This document shows, piece by piece, positions 23,516 to 35,875 of a stretch of DNA of 64,000 nucleotides (positions are counted from its first letter, which is position 1; every line of letters starts with the position of its first letter). The stretch comes from Maratus speciosus. Lineage: Eukaryota > Arthropoda > Arachnida > Araneae > Salticidae. The translations under genes and the position numbers were made by a program. The stretch spans positions 33,668,852 through 33,732,851 of the forward strand of contig OZ010800.1 in NCBI GenBank assembly GCA_963932465.1, given 5' to 3'. Under the pieces are notes generated by a model. It had not been told where the DNA came from and searched no databases. It was given only the letters and a program-made list of their open reading frames with translations.

Positions 23516-24597
23516 TTGGGGTCTTGTACCCTTTAAACGCAACAAAATGTAACGAAAAAATTTAAAGTTTGAATTAGTCTATCTTCAAAACATTTTTATG
23601 TATAAACATTAAATTTTGAATAGTGATTAAACAGATTGTGCTTTATAATATGCTACTACACTGTAAAAAAAAAAATCTGTGAAGTTACTAAAGTTTTTCT
23701 AGGAAACTTGGATTCCTAGAACTTTTCATGTAACGGCAACAACAAAATTTCATGTAACAGACACACTTTTGCGCCGAAAATCAAAAAATCTGTAAGGTTA
23801 CTAAGAATTTTTTTGGAAACTGGGATTCCGAGAACTTTTCATGTAACTCCAGCCAGGATTACAAATAAAAGTTTAGTAAGATTACTGAAATTTTAGCAGA
23901 TTCATTTCTAAAGTTACAGATTTTTGTAGCTTTACAAAAACTAGTTTTGTAGATTTGCAGCTTTTTTCGTACAGTTACAGGTGAAAGTTTAGTAAGCATG
24001 TAACTTTACATCTGTAGAACTACAGATTTTTTTTTACAGTGTACTAGAAACTGAGTAGTCGTTTACAGAATTTGTGTATTGTTGAAATTAAAACAATTCT
24101 TGTTTTCACTCTGTAAGTCATGGATAGATACGAAGCAAATATGTGTGTTTGAAATGATCTACTTTTAAGTATTTACAGTTGTAATATTTTTAGTTATGAT
24201 ATTTTTTATTCATTAACAAATATAAAATTTTGATTTCTTTACAAAAATATTTCTTTTACATAGTTAATAAAATATCTTTTACCTAAGAGTAGATCATTTA
24301 AAAAATACACATGTGTTTATTATATATATCAAATTTCATAACAATCTATACATATGTTCTCAAGTTATCATTCGCACAATGACTTACAGAGTGAAAACAA
24401 GAACTGTTTTAATTTCAACAATACACAAATTCTGTAAACGACTAGTCAGTTTCTAGCGGTATTATATTAAAAAGCATAATCTGTTTAATCAATAGTTAAG
24501 ATTTCATGTTTATACATGAACAATTAATGAATATACACTAATTCAAAATTTAAATGTTTTTGTTGATTTTCGACGTGTTTAAAAGGTACAAGACCCC
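23516..24597. mobile_element. Palindromic element in the RTE leader
   Basis: The ends GGGGTCTTGTACCCTTTAAA and its inverse (TTTAAAAGGTACAAGACCCC) enclose long inverted arms (about 23,555-23,660 plus 24,044-24,130 against 24,370-24,570). A 383-bp element sits in the left arm; removing it restores the match to the right arm. It separates the RTE leader from its endonuclease. No target duplication could be fixed. Confidence 0.65.
23659..24041. mobile_element. 383-bp CACTGTAAAA TIR element nested in a palindrome arm
   Basis: The ends CACTGTAAAAAAAAAAATCT and AGATTTTTTTTTACAGTG are inverted and flanked by TA on both sides (23,657-23,658 and 24,042-24,043). The interior holds tandem-like ACTTTTCATGTAAC segments and no ORF. 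The uninterrupted site is visible in the opposite arm of the host palindrome, around 24,450-24,465. Confidence 0.75.
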
Positions 24598-24627
24598 TTA
24601 AATACAGATGTTAGACGTACTTATCTT

Positions 24628-26361
24628 ATGATAAAACGGACTGGAACTGGAAAACGGCTTTTGAATTTTAGAATTGGAACCTGGAATGTTCTAAATTTAT
24701 ATAGATCTAGTGCAGAGAAGCAGCTACAGAGTCAGATTGATAGTTATAAAATGGATATATTGCTCTTACAGGAAGTTAAATCGAAAGACAGGGGAATAAG
24801 AGATATTGGTAATTTTTAAATTTTTAATAGCGCAAACAGAGAAAAAACAAGCATAGTACTGGATTTATGATACGGAAATGCCTTAGAGAAAATAATATTG
24901 TTTTTGACAATGTAAATAAAAGAATATATATCTTGAGATTGAGAGGGAAATTTTTTAAGAAAGAAGATGCCGAGGATGAGAAAAAAGATATTTTTTATGG
25001 AAAACTACAGAAAGAATTTGATAAAATACGAAGACAGGATGTTAAACTTGTAATAGTTGATTTTAAGACTGAAATTTGGAAAAAGAATACACATTTATAC
25101 CAATAATTGCAAAATTTAGTTTACATGATTTGTATAGTGAAAATTAAATAAGAGCTGTGGATTTCGCTGCTTCTAGCAACTTAATCATACGTAGTACATG
25201 TTGTGAGCAATGCGACAATAGACAATGTTGTGAGCAATAAGATATACAAAAAGAGACTTGGATTTCCCCTGACGGAAAGACAAAACCAAATTGTCCACAT
25301 AATGACCGACAAAAGATATGCTAGTGCTGTTATGGATGAATGAATTTCGAGAGGTAATATATATTTAGATTCTGATCATTTCCTTTTTATTATGAAATAC
25401 AGACAAATAATTACAAGATTTCACGATGCAAAATGAAGAAAGTTAATAAAATTTACCAAACATGTAGCGAAGAAAGGTTTGGCAGAATAAATTAACGGAA
25501 AGAATAACTAGTGAATATGGTGAATATAATGAGGAAGATATAATCATTAGTAAATGAGTTAAATGCAAAAAATATCATATTAAAAACTGCTGAGGAAGTT
25601 GTTGAGAAGGAAGAAAGGACGGAAAATAACGAATGGTTTGATAATGAGTGTTGGGAACTGATTAAGAAAAATAATAAGGCAAGAGAAAAAATGCTGGAAC
25701 ATAGAACAAGATGAAGTGAAAATCCCTTTAAAACAATTAGACGAAATGCGCAAAAGTTGTTACGTATCAAAAAACGAGCTATGGAGCAGGGTAAAATTCG
25801 GAAAATTATAGACCAATCAGCGATAGAAGATATCAGCCTAATGTATTCAAAGTTTAAGGGAAACAAAAAGGGCTACCAACCACGCACCCTTTTTTGTAAA
25901 GACCGAAATGATAAACTTATTGGAGGGCATGCAAATGTGATAGAAAGATGGGCGGAATATTTTAAAGAATTGTTAACCAAACAGTCAAATAACGAAAAAG
26001 GAATACAGTTTAACAATGACGAATGTGATGTGAATGAAGAAAGCAGTGAACCCTCAAATGTACATGAAATAAGGGATGCTATTGTAAAATTAAGAAATGA
26101 AAGAGCACCTGGCGAAGATTTGATAAGTGCTGAGCTATTGCAATATGATGGAGAAAAATTGGTACAAATGTTGCATGACTTAATAGCAGGGATTTGGCAT
26201 AATGAAAATATTCCAAATGAATGGAATAGCGCTTTAGTGTTCCCAATTCATAAAAAGGGAAATATCTTAAACTGTACATAATAAATACCATTAAAATAAG
26301 AAGAATGCAATGGTTAGGCCATTTAATCAGAATGAAGGGTGAGAGAAGCACAAAGAATATA
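24628..26361 (+). pseudogene. RTE endonuclease and N-terminal reverse transcriptase, degraded
   Basis: RIGTWNVLNLYRS followed by DILLLQEVKSKD is the start of an apurinic-type endonuclease domain. From 24,867, RIYILRLRGKFFKKE...FYGKLQKEFDKI...LVIVDFKTEI follows, where intact RTE elements have GDFNAKIG; the NVYAPTE segment is deleted. ETWISPDG and SDHF motifs are readable at 25,250-25,385. From 25,757 come AMEQGKIRKII, KGYQPRTLFCKDRNDKLIGG, ERWAEYFKELL and APGEDLISAELL, ending VFPIHKKGN. The catalytic palm (Y-x-D-D) is deleted at about 26,280-26,295, after which the C-terminal MQWLGHLIRMKGERSTKNI begins. It cannot be active. A 124-codon minus ORF at 25,492-25,866 is antisense shadow. Confidence 0.75.
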
Positions 26362-26825
26362 CAGGGTGTCCGGTCTCAACGGTGTACAATGGCTAATTCC
26401 TAAACCGTTAGTCATAGACATATAGTTCCAATTACAAAAATGTTTTAAATCAAGTAAAGAAATATTTTAAAAGCGATTTGGGTCAATAGAAATATTTCTT
26501 AAAAAATTACGAAATTCAAATTTTTATACGGTCCCCCGGTCCTATAAGTTATATTTAGTAAAATTTTCCTGTTACACTGACAAATAATACAAAAAAAGTC
26601 CCGTTATTCTACGATTAAAATTGACCGAGTAATAGCTGTTTAAAGTTGGAGCATATTTTTTGCTGCAAATTGGGGGTCATTCACAAATTTAGTCGAAATT
26701 ATAATTTCGTCAGATATATTAAAAAAAATGGTTGAGAGTAAAATTAGCATTGCAATATAAATTTCAAATCTTTAATCATTCTGACATATTAATGCAAAAT
26801 ATACAATTTGTAAAAAACATTTCAG

Positions 26826-26856
<31 letters not shown>
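26826..26856 (+). repeat. Poly-A tract of about 29-31 nt
   Basis: A homopolymer run inside the left half of the TIR element. It is absent from the relative at 55.5-58.8 kb, so it is probably a local expansion. Confidence 0.8.
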
Positions 26857-27121
26857 AGAATTTTTGTTAAATAAAATGATGCTAAATTTACAGCCTCAAT
26901 TCTTTACAAAAATGACACGTATTTTAAAATATTATTAGATTGAACTAGCCTGCAAAAGTTGGGTTATGTCATGTTTTTTAGCTTTTGATAATTGATTCTT
27001 ATGTATTCTGTACCGCTGAATCCGAAATTGACCTTCTTTTTTAACCATCACATCAAGATTTTTCGCAAACTGCAAATTTCAAAGCTAAAAAGTTAAAAAT
27101 TATAATTGAACCTTCTCCCCC

Positions 27122-28118
27122 TGTGAAGGATATTTCCTTCCCATATTCTATTAATACATTTTTCCTTTACTCCCCCCCCCTCCCTTTTTTTTAAATAAGG
27201 TTATTTTACTAAATTCCTATATTTTAAATCTGTCTTAAAATCATAAATTAAATTTATTTTCATCGCTCTTTTCCTTTAGAAATACATTCTCGTTTCACAC
27301 TCTTAATTCTCAAAAACCGCAAAGAGCAGTCGTAGTTTAAATGAGGCATGCTACTTTTATCTCGCATAGAAACAACTTACCCAGTACACTTGCATGCTTA
27401 ATTTGGTGGCTATGCGGGATCTTTTCCATGCCTCCTTTCTTTATTTTTTTTGATTGGGTCACTACATCTGCATCCTTTCTTTCCAACGTATAAATTCTTA
27501 TCATAAATTTTGTCTGCAATATCTTATTTTTTAATTGCATATGCCTTCAAACGGCTCGCCGCGCCTATTCCCATGATTTGGCAAACCCCTGTAAAATGCT
27601 GCTTTGTGGTTTTCGGTTCCCCACATTTTCTCGGTTATCTGTTGGCGTTAAATTTTTATAGGCTTCCCTTTCCCCTACTCATTGACATTACATTAACGGT
27701 TTTGAACACGTGTCTCATTTCAATGTAATTCTCGCCAGCTTTCTACTGGCTTGCTTGTTTTTGTAAATTACTGCTCGCCAATAACTCAACGCTCTAAAAT
27801 GTGGTTATGATGTCATTTCTCTTCCTGATCGTGTATCTGTAAGGATAAAATGTAGATCGTCCCCTCTCCAGCACCGGCTATGTTGCCGTTGCCGCCGGAA
27901 AACCTCGATTTGTGCGGACCTGGATAATAAAAAACCTACTGTTTACATCTGGGATTCCTATTGACTGATTGTGTGTCTTTGTTTTAACTCAAACCTGGTC
28001 ACATATCTTTTCGCACACTAAAATGTGAATCTTATGATACTCCAAGAATCATCGATCCAAAACAAGATCCTATTAACCTGTTTCAAACATATCCAGTAAA
28101 GACTAGAAAGTCTTTACA
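27122..28118 (+). repeat. 5' LTR (997 bp)
   Basis: It is collinear with the 3' LTR and visually nearly identical. Differences include a segment of about 45 bp at 27,713-27,760 missing from the other copy, a GATTT insertion near 27,576, and scattered substitutions. It carries AATAAA at 27,926-27,931, a plausible polyadenylation signal, downstream of a GC-richer CCGTTGCCGCCGG patch. Short ORFs in it recur in the other LTR and are not genes. Confidence 0.8.
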
Positions 28119-28123
28119 AGACT

Positions 28124-28140
28124 TGGTGCATCCCGGACTT
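28124..28140 (+). promoter_or_regulatory. Candidate primer binding site
   Basis: Five bases after the 5' LTR, TGGTGCATCCCGGACTT is complementary to a tRNA-like 3' end (GGGATGCACCA). The TGG complement of CCA is in the expected place; the tRNA species is not identified. Confidence 0.5.
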
Positions 28141-28846
28141 ATCGAGGTTGTTGCTGGGGAGAGGCAACGATATTTTATGCGTGTTGGCATTACACAGATA
28201 TTCATAGAATAAAATTATTTTTTTTATAAAAAACTTGCAATTCCAGACTCAAGCGAAGAAATCTCGCAATCCGGTATCCTGATTTGATGGACCTGAACCC
28301 CTTTTGGCCGGAATCTTCAAAAACGTACACCGAATCTTTTGCAATAATACGCTTTCCTATGTCACACGAACTCAAGTCCTCTTCCTGTAAAAAAAAAAAA
28401 AAGGATACAATATCGAACTTTGTAAAACTGCATTAACGCCAGGATATTTACAGTGTACGGAATTTTGGGATTTAACTTTTTTTCGTCTCAAGTATTCTAC
28501 ACATCTCGGAGATTTTTATACTATGATTAAAGAACAAGCGATCCATCGACCACCCATCTTCCCGTAAATGTGGTTCGCGTACTCCCGGCGAAAGCTTCGA
28601 GTCTGACCGAGGGGGCTCACACCGTGCCATGCCGCAGATCTCCGCATCCTACTCCCGCCAGTGCACGCCTTTTGTACCCGCAAGAAAAGAGGAAATAATT
28701 TTTGTCTGTTCTCACATGACTCATTCAAGAGAGACCTCCGTGTATAGTAGGGAATTGCTCCTTCTTCGGCGCACGTTTGACAACATTCCTAAGCCAGAAA
28801 TAAGCAGTGTAAAGACTTAAGACTTAAGAATGTGGTATTATTTTTG

Positions 28847-28883
<37 letters not shown>

Positions 28884-29195
28884 AATTTTTGACTTAGTGA
28901 TGAAATACTTCCGAAGAAAAACGTTAAAAAAAATGCCCGTCTAACGGCGTACCCGAACTAGGGCTATATTTATGAATATCAATTATTTGAGAAACTTACT
29001 CTCTCTCTCAAAAAGAAGAGAGAATCACCTAAATCAGAGAATCATTCACGATGGTCATCAATAGTTTTTTTTCAAATGTTTTTTAAAGTGATTTATGAAC
29101 CTTTTTAATTTTTGTTTCTTTAAGGTATGTTTATTATTTTAGTAACACGAGTGCAATTTTATTGCGACATAAACTAGTCGCAAAATATATATATA
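28141..29195. other. LTR-element interior, leader region; no gene
   Basis: It contains a GC-richer island at 28,505-28,830 (overlapping ORFs on both strands, none with a recognised motif) and poly-A tracts at about 28,388-28,401 and 28,849-28,879. The island could be the remains of a gag leader or captured host DNA. Confidence 0.35.
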
Positions 29196-32100
29196 CTAGC
29201 AAACCCCGCGGCTCTGCTCGCGTAATATTTGAAATATGCCAAGTGATATTTATATGTCTAATTTTTATTAAAAGGTACTAACTAAATTATTATTTTATTA
29301 AAAGGTAATATTTTAGTTTATTAAAAGGTACTTATTACTTTTAGGAATAACTTAAAAAAATTACTATTTAAAACACAGTTTGATTAAACATCATTATTAC
29401 ACTGCATAAGGCAGAAATGAGACTTAAATTAATAAAACGAAATAAAACTAAATAAATAATAATTTAGAAAATATTTTGAAACTTGTATGCTCAATTAATA
29501 CGCTCATTTCAGTATTCATTTGAAGATTTGAATTTTTTAGAAACCATCTTCTTACATCTTAAAATTAACCATCATGTCAAATTCCAAGTACTACCACCTC
29601 TCTCAACATAAAGGGCTATGTTGAAACAGGAACTGTCACCATTAATTTGCCAACATTAATTTTGAAATTGGTTTGTTATTTCCTAATATTCCACAGAAAC
29701 GTAATTTAGAAAGCTTTTAAAGGGCTTTTTTAGAGAGTTTTTTGTTCCTGTGAATCCCAGGTGGTAAAATCATCGGCATAAAATATAGCCTGTGTAGCAT
29801 CAGAGACTGTTACCATTGATTTGCAACTATTACTTTTATATTTGGTTTATATTTCCTGAAATAGCGTAAAAATCGTAATTTAGGACTTTTTTAGAATGCT
29901 TTTCGCACCTCCCCTTCACTTCACCCCTTTTTAATTCGAATTTATTTTCGACAGTCCTTCGAGAGCATTTATATTTTATAAGTAGCTACCATGCCATATT
30001 TAAAGTTTTTAGCCTTTTCAGTATCACAGAAATTGCAATTTAGAAAGTTTTCAGCTACTGCAACTGGTGGTAGTGGCACAGACATAAAATATAGCTTATG
30101 TTTGAGCAGGTTCTATCACCAACAATTTGCTATCATTATTTTTTTGATCGGTTTGGTATTTGAAAAGATTACATAAAAATTGTAATTTATAACGCTTTTC
30201 GCTCACTTCATCTTTTTAAATTTGAAATTTTCTTTCGACAGTTCTTAGAATGCAGTTGCATCTTGTAAGTAAATAACATGCCATACTTCAAAGTGTTAGA
30301 CCCTTCAGTTATGCAAAAAACGCAAATTAGAACATGTTTTGCTTTTACAACCCTCAGATGGTAGTGACAGCAACATAAAATATAACCTATTTTATAGCAG
30401 GGACTGTCACCATTGATTTGCAACCATTACTTTTGAAATAGCTTTGGAATTTCCTGAGATTGAGTAGAAATCGCAGATTAGAACGTTTTTAGAACACTTT
30501 TCGCGCATTTTCACCCGTTTTTAAATTTACAATTTTTTCGAAACTGTTCTTAAAGATCATTTATATGTAATACATATGTACCTTCTCTAATTTTAAGTTG
30601 CTGGCTCCTACCGATCACAAAAATCGAAATTTGGAACGCTTTTTTGCTCCCTCAACGTCTAGGTGATAGTGATACCGACTTAAAATAGCGTCTATGTTAG
30701 AGCAGAGGCTGTCAGCATCAATTTCTTAACATTACTTTTGAAATCATTTTGATTCTTCCTGAGATATTGGTGACAAATCGGCATTTAGAACGCTTTTCGC
30801 TCATTTTGCTCCTGCATCTCCTCTGGGTTAGTGGAAACACATATAAAATATAGCCTATCTTGGAGCAAGATCTGTCACCATCATTTTAACACAATTGTAT
30901 TTGAAATCGGTTCAGTATTTCCTGAGATTGCATAGAAATTGCAATTTAGAACGTTTTTTACAACGCTTTTTGCGCATTCTGACCCCCCTTTTAAATTTCG
31001 ATTTTTTTAGGAAATGTCCTTAGAGATCATTGATATCTTATAACTAACTACCATTCTAAATTTCACGATTCAAGGCCCATCCGTCACGCAAAAACCGCAA
31101 TTTAGAACGTTTTTCTCCTGCACCCCCTTTGGGGTAGTGGCACCGACATAAAACATAGCCTATGTTGGAGCAAGCATTTTCACCATCATTTTGACGCCAT
31201 TATTTTTTAAATCGGTTTGGTATTTCCTGAGATTGTGTAGAAACTACCATTTAGAACGTTTTCTAGAACGCTTTTCGCGCATTTTCACACCTTTTAAATT
31301 TCGAATTGTTTAAGAACTGTTCTTAGAAATCCTTTATATCTAATAAGCAGCTGATACTTCAAATTTAATATTTCTAGGCCCTTCAGTAACACATAAATCG
31401 CATTTTTGGAACGTTTTTTGCTCCTACACCCCCTTTGGGGTAGTGGCACCGACATAAAACATAGCCTATCTTGGAGCAAACGTTGTCATTATCATTTTGA
31501 CACCAATATTTTTTAAATCGGTTTGGTATTTACTGAGATTATGTAGAAACTACCATTTAGAACATTTTTTAGAACGATTTTTGTGCATTCTCACCCCTTT
31601 TAAATTTCGAATTGTTTAAGAACTGTTCTTAGACATCATTTATATCTTATAAGTAACTAATATTCCAAATTTCATATTTCTAGGCCTTTCAGTAACGCAA
31701 AAATCGTATTTTTAGAAAGTTTTTTGCTCCTGCACCCCCTTTGGGGTAGTGGCACCGACATAAGATATAGCCTATGTTCTAAGTTGGGCGAACACCACCA
31801 TTTTAATGCCATTACTTTTGGAATTGGTTTGGTATTTCCTGAGATTATGTAGAAATTACCATTTAGAACGTTTTTTAGAACGCTTTTTGTGCATTTTCAC
31901 CCCTTTTAAATTTCGAATTGTTTAAGAACTGTTCTTAGACATCATTTATATCTTATAAGTAACTAATATTCCAAATTTCATATTTCTAGGCCCTTCAGTA
32001 ACGCAAAAATCGCATTTTTAGAGCGTTTTTTGCTCCTGCACCCCCTTTGGGGTAGTGGCACCGACATAAAATATAGCCTATGTTCTATGTTGGACTAACA

Positions 32101-32506
32101 CCATCATTTTGATACCATTACTTTTGGAATCGGTTCTGTATTTCCTGAGATTATGTAGAAACTACCATTTAGAACGTTTTTTAGAACGCTTTTTATGCAT
32201 TCTCACCCCTTTTAAATTTCGAATTGCTTAAGAACTGTTCTTAGACATCATTTATATCTTATAAGTAACTAATATTCCAAATTTCATATTTCTAGGCCCT
32301 TCAGTAACGCAAAAATCGCATTTTTAGAACGTTTTTTGCTCCTGCACCCCCTTTGGGGTAGTGGCATCGACATAAGATATAGCCTATGTTCTAAGTTGGG
32401 CGAACACCATCATTTTGATACCATTACTTTTCGAATCGGTTCGGTAGTTCCTGAGCTTATCTCCGACAAATAAACAATTTTTTCCTCTTTATAATATGAG
32501 TATAGA
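29196..32506 (-). mobile_element. Non-autonomous Helitron, 3.3 kb, with internal minisatellite
   Basis: On the minus strand it starts TCTATACTCATATTATAAAG after an A at 32,506. It ends with CGCGAGCAGAGCCGCG, then GGGTTTG and CTAG before T at 29,196. These are Helitron 5' TC, sub-terminal hairpin, CTRR end and A/T target. Almost the whole body is a tandem array; no Rep/helicase is present. It lies inside the LTR element and is therefore younger than that insertion. Confidence 0.7.
29580..32460 (-). repeat. 306-bp minisatellite, about nine units
   Basis: The CCCTTTGGGGTAGTGGCA word recurs near 31,125, 31,431, 31,736, 32,042 and 32,348, giving a 305-306-bp period. Each unit contains TAAATTTCGAATTGTTTAAG and ATAAGTAACTAATATTCCAA. 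Units to the left (for example near 29,750, 30,060, 30,350, 30,650 and 30,830) are increasingly divergent and irregular. Homogeneity rises towards the Helitron 5' end. Confidence 0.8.
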
Positions 32507-32599
32507 TATATATATATAATATAGTTATACAAACAAAAATTTTGCTTTATATATATATATATATTTTTTTTTTTTGTTGTTCCATTTAAATATATTTTT

Positions 32600-33532
32600 A
32601 CTAGTATTAAAAAATGCTCTGACGAGCACCAAAAAAGGCTAATATGTTTTTAAGTATGAAAAAGGGTTTGACAAGTGCTTCTAATTGAGCATGAAAAAGG
32701 ACAAGGGGTCCCTTCTTGGCTGCAGCTCACTGTCAATGCCAACTTTGAAAAAATCAAATTGCTCTTATTCCATATAAAATAAATTCGCAGTTCTTTAGTA
32801 AAACTTTCCGCCGTTTTTACATCTTAACTCCACTGTCCTACTAATATACTGCGCATGCGTCTGCAATGCAACTTTGTACAGTGCACTGTGTACCATTATT
32901 TCTCTACAAATTATACTACACTGTACATTCCTATTATGCTTTTGAACCTCAGCGCACACTCACACTGTGCTTTTGTACTTCCGTATTAAAGGTGTATGCG
33001 TCTAATGTTCGTTTATAATTTACATATGCACTGTTGTACTGCATAGTACATCTTACAGCCACAGCCACTTGGATATAATTTCAACAATCAATGAATGCAT
33101 TATTCTGTTATGCGTGCACATGTAGAATTGTTCCTGTGCAGAGTGCTGCAACAGTCTGCACTGCACTACAAATCAGTTTTCTGTACAGTTCTAGACTGCG
33201 GGCGTGCTTGGTGGCACTGCATGAGTGTGATATGCTGCAGGAACTAAGATTTTTGGTACTAAGTCGCCTTACGTTCATATTTAATCAGACTGCGTCTTTA
33301 TTGGCTGTGTCTTTACACTACACATTTTTATCGTAACTGTGGCTGATTTTTTTTTATATGGAAAAAGTGCAAATATGATTTTTTCAAAGTTGGCATTGAC
33401 AGTGAGCTGCAGCCAAGAAGGGACCCCTTGTCCTTTTTCATGCTCAATTAGAAGCACTTGTCAAACCCTTTTTCATACTTAAAAACATATTAGCCTTTTT
33501 TGGTGCTCGTCAGAGCATTTTTTAATACTAGT
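32600..33532. mobile_element. 933-bp element with 165-bp inverted repeats
   Basis: The left arm 32,600-32,765 (ACTAGTATTAAAAAATGCTC ... GGGTCCCTTCTTGGCTGCAG) is almost exactly inverted at 33,366-33,532. The 600-bp centre is different in character, rich in TGCACTGT/ACAGTGCA words, with an 81-codon plus ORF (33,091-33,336) of no known family. Which transposon class it belongs to is not clear. Confidence 0.75.
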
Positions 33533-33939
33533 CATTTAAATTTTTTGATAATTATATATTGAATATAAATAAACCTGAGTTGCTTTTAAATATTCCCAAT
33601 ACATTTTTTCTTATTTCGCACAATAATGCACTATTTAACCAAGTAATGCACACTGTTTTAAGAGGTTCAGAGTTTTTTAATCAAATTCCCGTTATTTTTA
33701 TTCATAATTTAATTTACTTGGGCTCCCTTAAATATAATTAATATAATTCCTTAAACTGATATTATTTTTTATTGCATTAAAATATCTCAATTTGTTGATT
33801 CTCTCTAAACAAGTAAACCCTGTTGGTTTACAATGGAAGTCTACAGGTATTTGGCGATATATCGCCAAGTTGGCGACAAACTTGACGGTTTTTGGCGATA
33901 GAACAGTGTCCAGCCTATAGTAACCCCCCTCTTATAGGT

Positions 33940-34065
33940 ATGGAGATGCATTAAATGCTGTTCTATAAATAATGAGATGCGTTTCATTCGAGCGTTGCCA
34001 TTAAACAATCAACAAATAATCGCGATTTCTGTGACACATACGATAGCGTAATATATATATATAGA
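33940..34065 (-). mobile_element. Truncated Helitron 5' end
   Basis: Read on the minus strand from 34,065, A|TCTATATATATATATTACGC leads into a CAGAAATCGCGATTATTTGT block and AATGGCAACGCTCG. This is homologous to the Helitron 5' end at 55,128. No 3' terminus with a hairpin was found to the left. Confidence 0.5.
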
Positions 34066-34634
34066 TTATCGGGGAAATCGAAGGCTGAGTCCACATCGTA
34101 TCGTTTAGCTAGACCGGTTATACTAACATCGTTCTCATGTTTTGCTACAATTTCTTTTATTGAACAGTAATTCGCTTAAGCTTCTATTACTGCTATCACT
34201 AAGCACTTTTTCATTCTTAGAAGCCATAATGAGAGCTAATATTAGCGCAAACCTGAGTAAAAGTAAAACAAAAAGTTATTTTTTTTTTAGTAATAAAGGT
34301 ATACAAAGCTCTCTGATATGCACACCTTACTCCAAACTTGACTAATAACAACAGTTATGTGAGGGTTGCCAAATGAACTATTCGGCAGCCTTGGTCGTGA
34401 ACCGAGACATTGCACGCCACCGAGTCAAATTTTGATCATCGAAGTTGGACATAAACCGAACTGGTCATAAACAGAGGTGGTTGTGAACCGAGGTTCCCCT
34501 TATATTTTGACCTATAAGTTTGCAAATATGGCATTATTTATATATTCGATGGCGATGATCATTAAGCATCTTGGCGATTTTGGCGATGAAACTCACCGAT
34601 TTCAAAGTAACGTTCCGAAGTGTACTTGAATCGC

Positions 34635-34965
34635 CACAGACGTCATATGATCACCTTGACGCGATTTTTTTCTGACGCCAATGTCACATACGCACAGTGG
34701 CACTTACTATCGCCAAAGTTTTATTATTTTGCTTGATATGGTAACCCGAATGTTGTTGTTTATGTATTAATAAATTGTTTATTTACTTTTATTTTCTTTT
34801 TTAAATGTTTATAAATTGTTTTGTTCTATTGTTATTAATTAAACTTTTTTAAAATTTATTGTTAATTCCTTTTTAAAAATATATATGAAACTGGTATTCG
34901 AAAACGAGGTTTTTGCCAAATTAGCGTCAGAAAAAATATCGCGCCAACGTGGTGCGTATATGACA
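34635..34965. repeat. Palindromic repeat, TTGGCACAG family, copy 2
   Basis: ACGCGATTTTTTTCTGACGC at the left is matched by GCGTCAGAAAAAATATCGCG at the right, around an AT-rich centre with TGGTAACCCGAATG. The layout is the same as copy 1 at 572-762. Confidence 0.55.
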
Positions 34966-34979
34966 TCTGTACCATACTT

Positions 34980-35482
34980 GGTACAACTTGATTATCCTGT
35001 CGACAAAAAAATTATCGCCAAACTGTAAGATTAAATGACAATAATGGATCATAGCAAATACATAGCAAATACATTTACTTGACATTAAACACGATACACG
35101 TGTTTGTTACGTCATCAAGTGATTTTTAATTCAAGTTTTGGCACAGATATCATATACGCTCCATATTGGCGCGATTTTTTTGGCGCCGCCAATGTCATAT
35201 ACGCACTAGGTAATTAACTGGCGCCAAAGTGTCGTTATTTTACTTAATATGGTAACCCGGATATAGATGATATATGAACGATGTTTTCGCCAAATTGGCG
35301 TCGGAAAAAATCGTGCCAATATGGAGCGTATATGACATCTGTGCCCAAGTTTTTATTAGTATTTTTATTAATGTTTTACTAATTTGTTTATTCTTCCGTT
35401 ATTGAAAATAAAAATTATGTCAGTTTGTATCATTTGACGAATAGTTTGGCGAAACTGGTCGACGGGATAATCAAGTAGTACC
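34980..35482. mobile_element. GTCGAC-family TIR element, copy 2, with a nested palindrome
   Basis: The left end ACTTGATTATCCTGTCGAC and the inverse at 35,448-35,480 match the ends at 185-401. A copy of the TTGGCACAG palindrome (35,150-35,345) lies inside, accounting for the extra length. Confidence 0.6.
35150..35345. repeat. Palindromic repeat, TTGGCACAG family, copy 3
   Basis: TTGGCACAGATATCATATAC and CTCCATATTGGCGCGATT are repeated in inverted order at the right (AATATGGAGCGTATATGACA). This is the best-preserved copy and defines the ends. Confidence 0.65.
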
Positions 35483-35554
35483 GTATCTTTTCGCTGTACA
35501 TTTTCGACAATATCTCAAGCAAAAGTACCTAAAGTTAAACGAAACCCTAATTAT

Positions 35555-35875
35555 ATAAGGCACATATATCATATACACAACGGGTTTGGAGTGGGGTTTT
35601 TTTTCTGACGCCAATTTAACGAAAACCTCGTTTTCGAATAGCAGTTGCAGATATATTTTTAAATTACTTTCTATTTTTTTAAAAAGAAATAACTATAAAT
35701 AATGAAAAGTTTAATTAATAACTATAGAACCAAACAATTTATATACTTTTAATAAATAAAATAAAAGTAAATAAAAAAATAATTGATAAATAAACAACAA
35801 TAGCTCAGTTACCGTATCAGGCAAAATAATGCATTATCGCGCCAGTTATGTACTCTGGTGCGTATTTGACATCTC
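35555..35875. repeat. Palindromic repeat, TTGGCACAG family, copy 4
   Basis: It contains TTCTGACGCCAATTTAACGA and CAGTTACCGTATCAGGCAAA, and ends GGTGCGTATTTGACATCTCT. It is more diverged, with a 150-bp AT-rich centre. Confidence 0.5.

Noticed and set aside
25492..25866. A 124-codon minus-strand ORF
   Set aside because: It is antisense to the RTE reverse transcriptase region, whose plus-strand frame has clear family motifs.
29580..32460. A CRISPR-like array
   Set aside because: The whole 306-bp unit repeats without variable spacers, and the array lies between Helitron ends in a eukaryotic genome.
33091..33336. An 81-codon ORF in the inverted-repeat element
   Set aside because: It has no recognisable motif, and repeated TGCACTGT words explain its composition.
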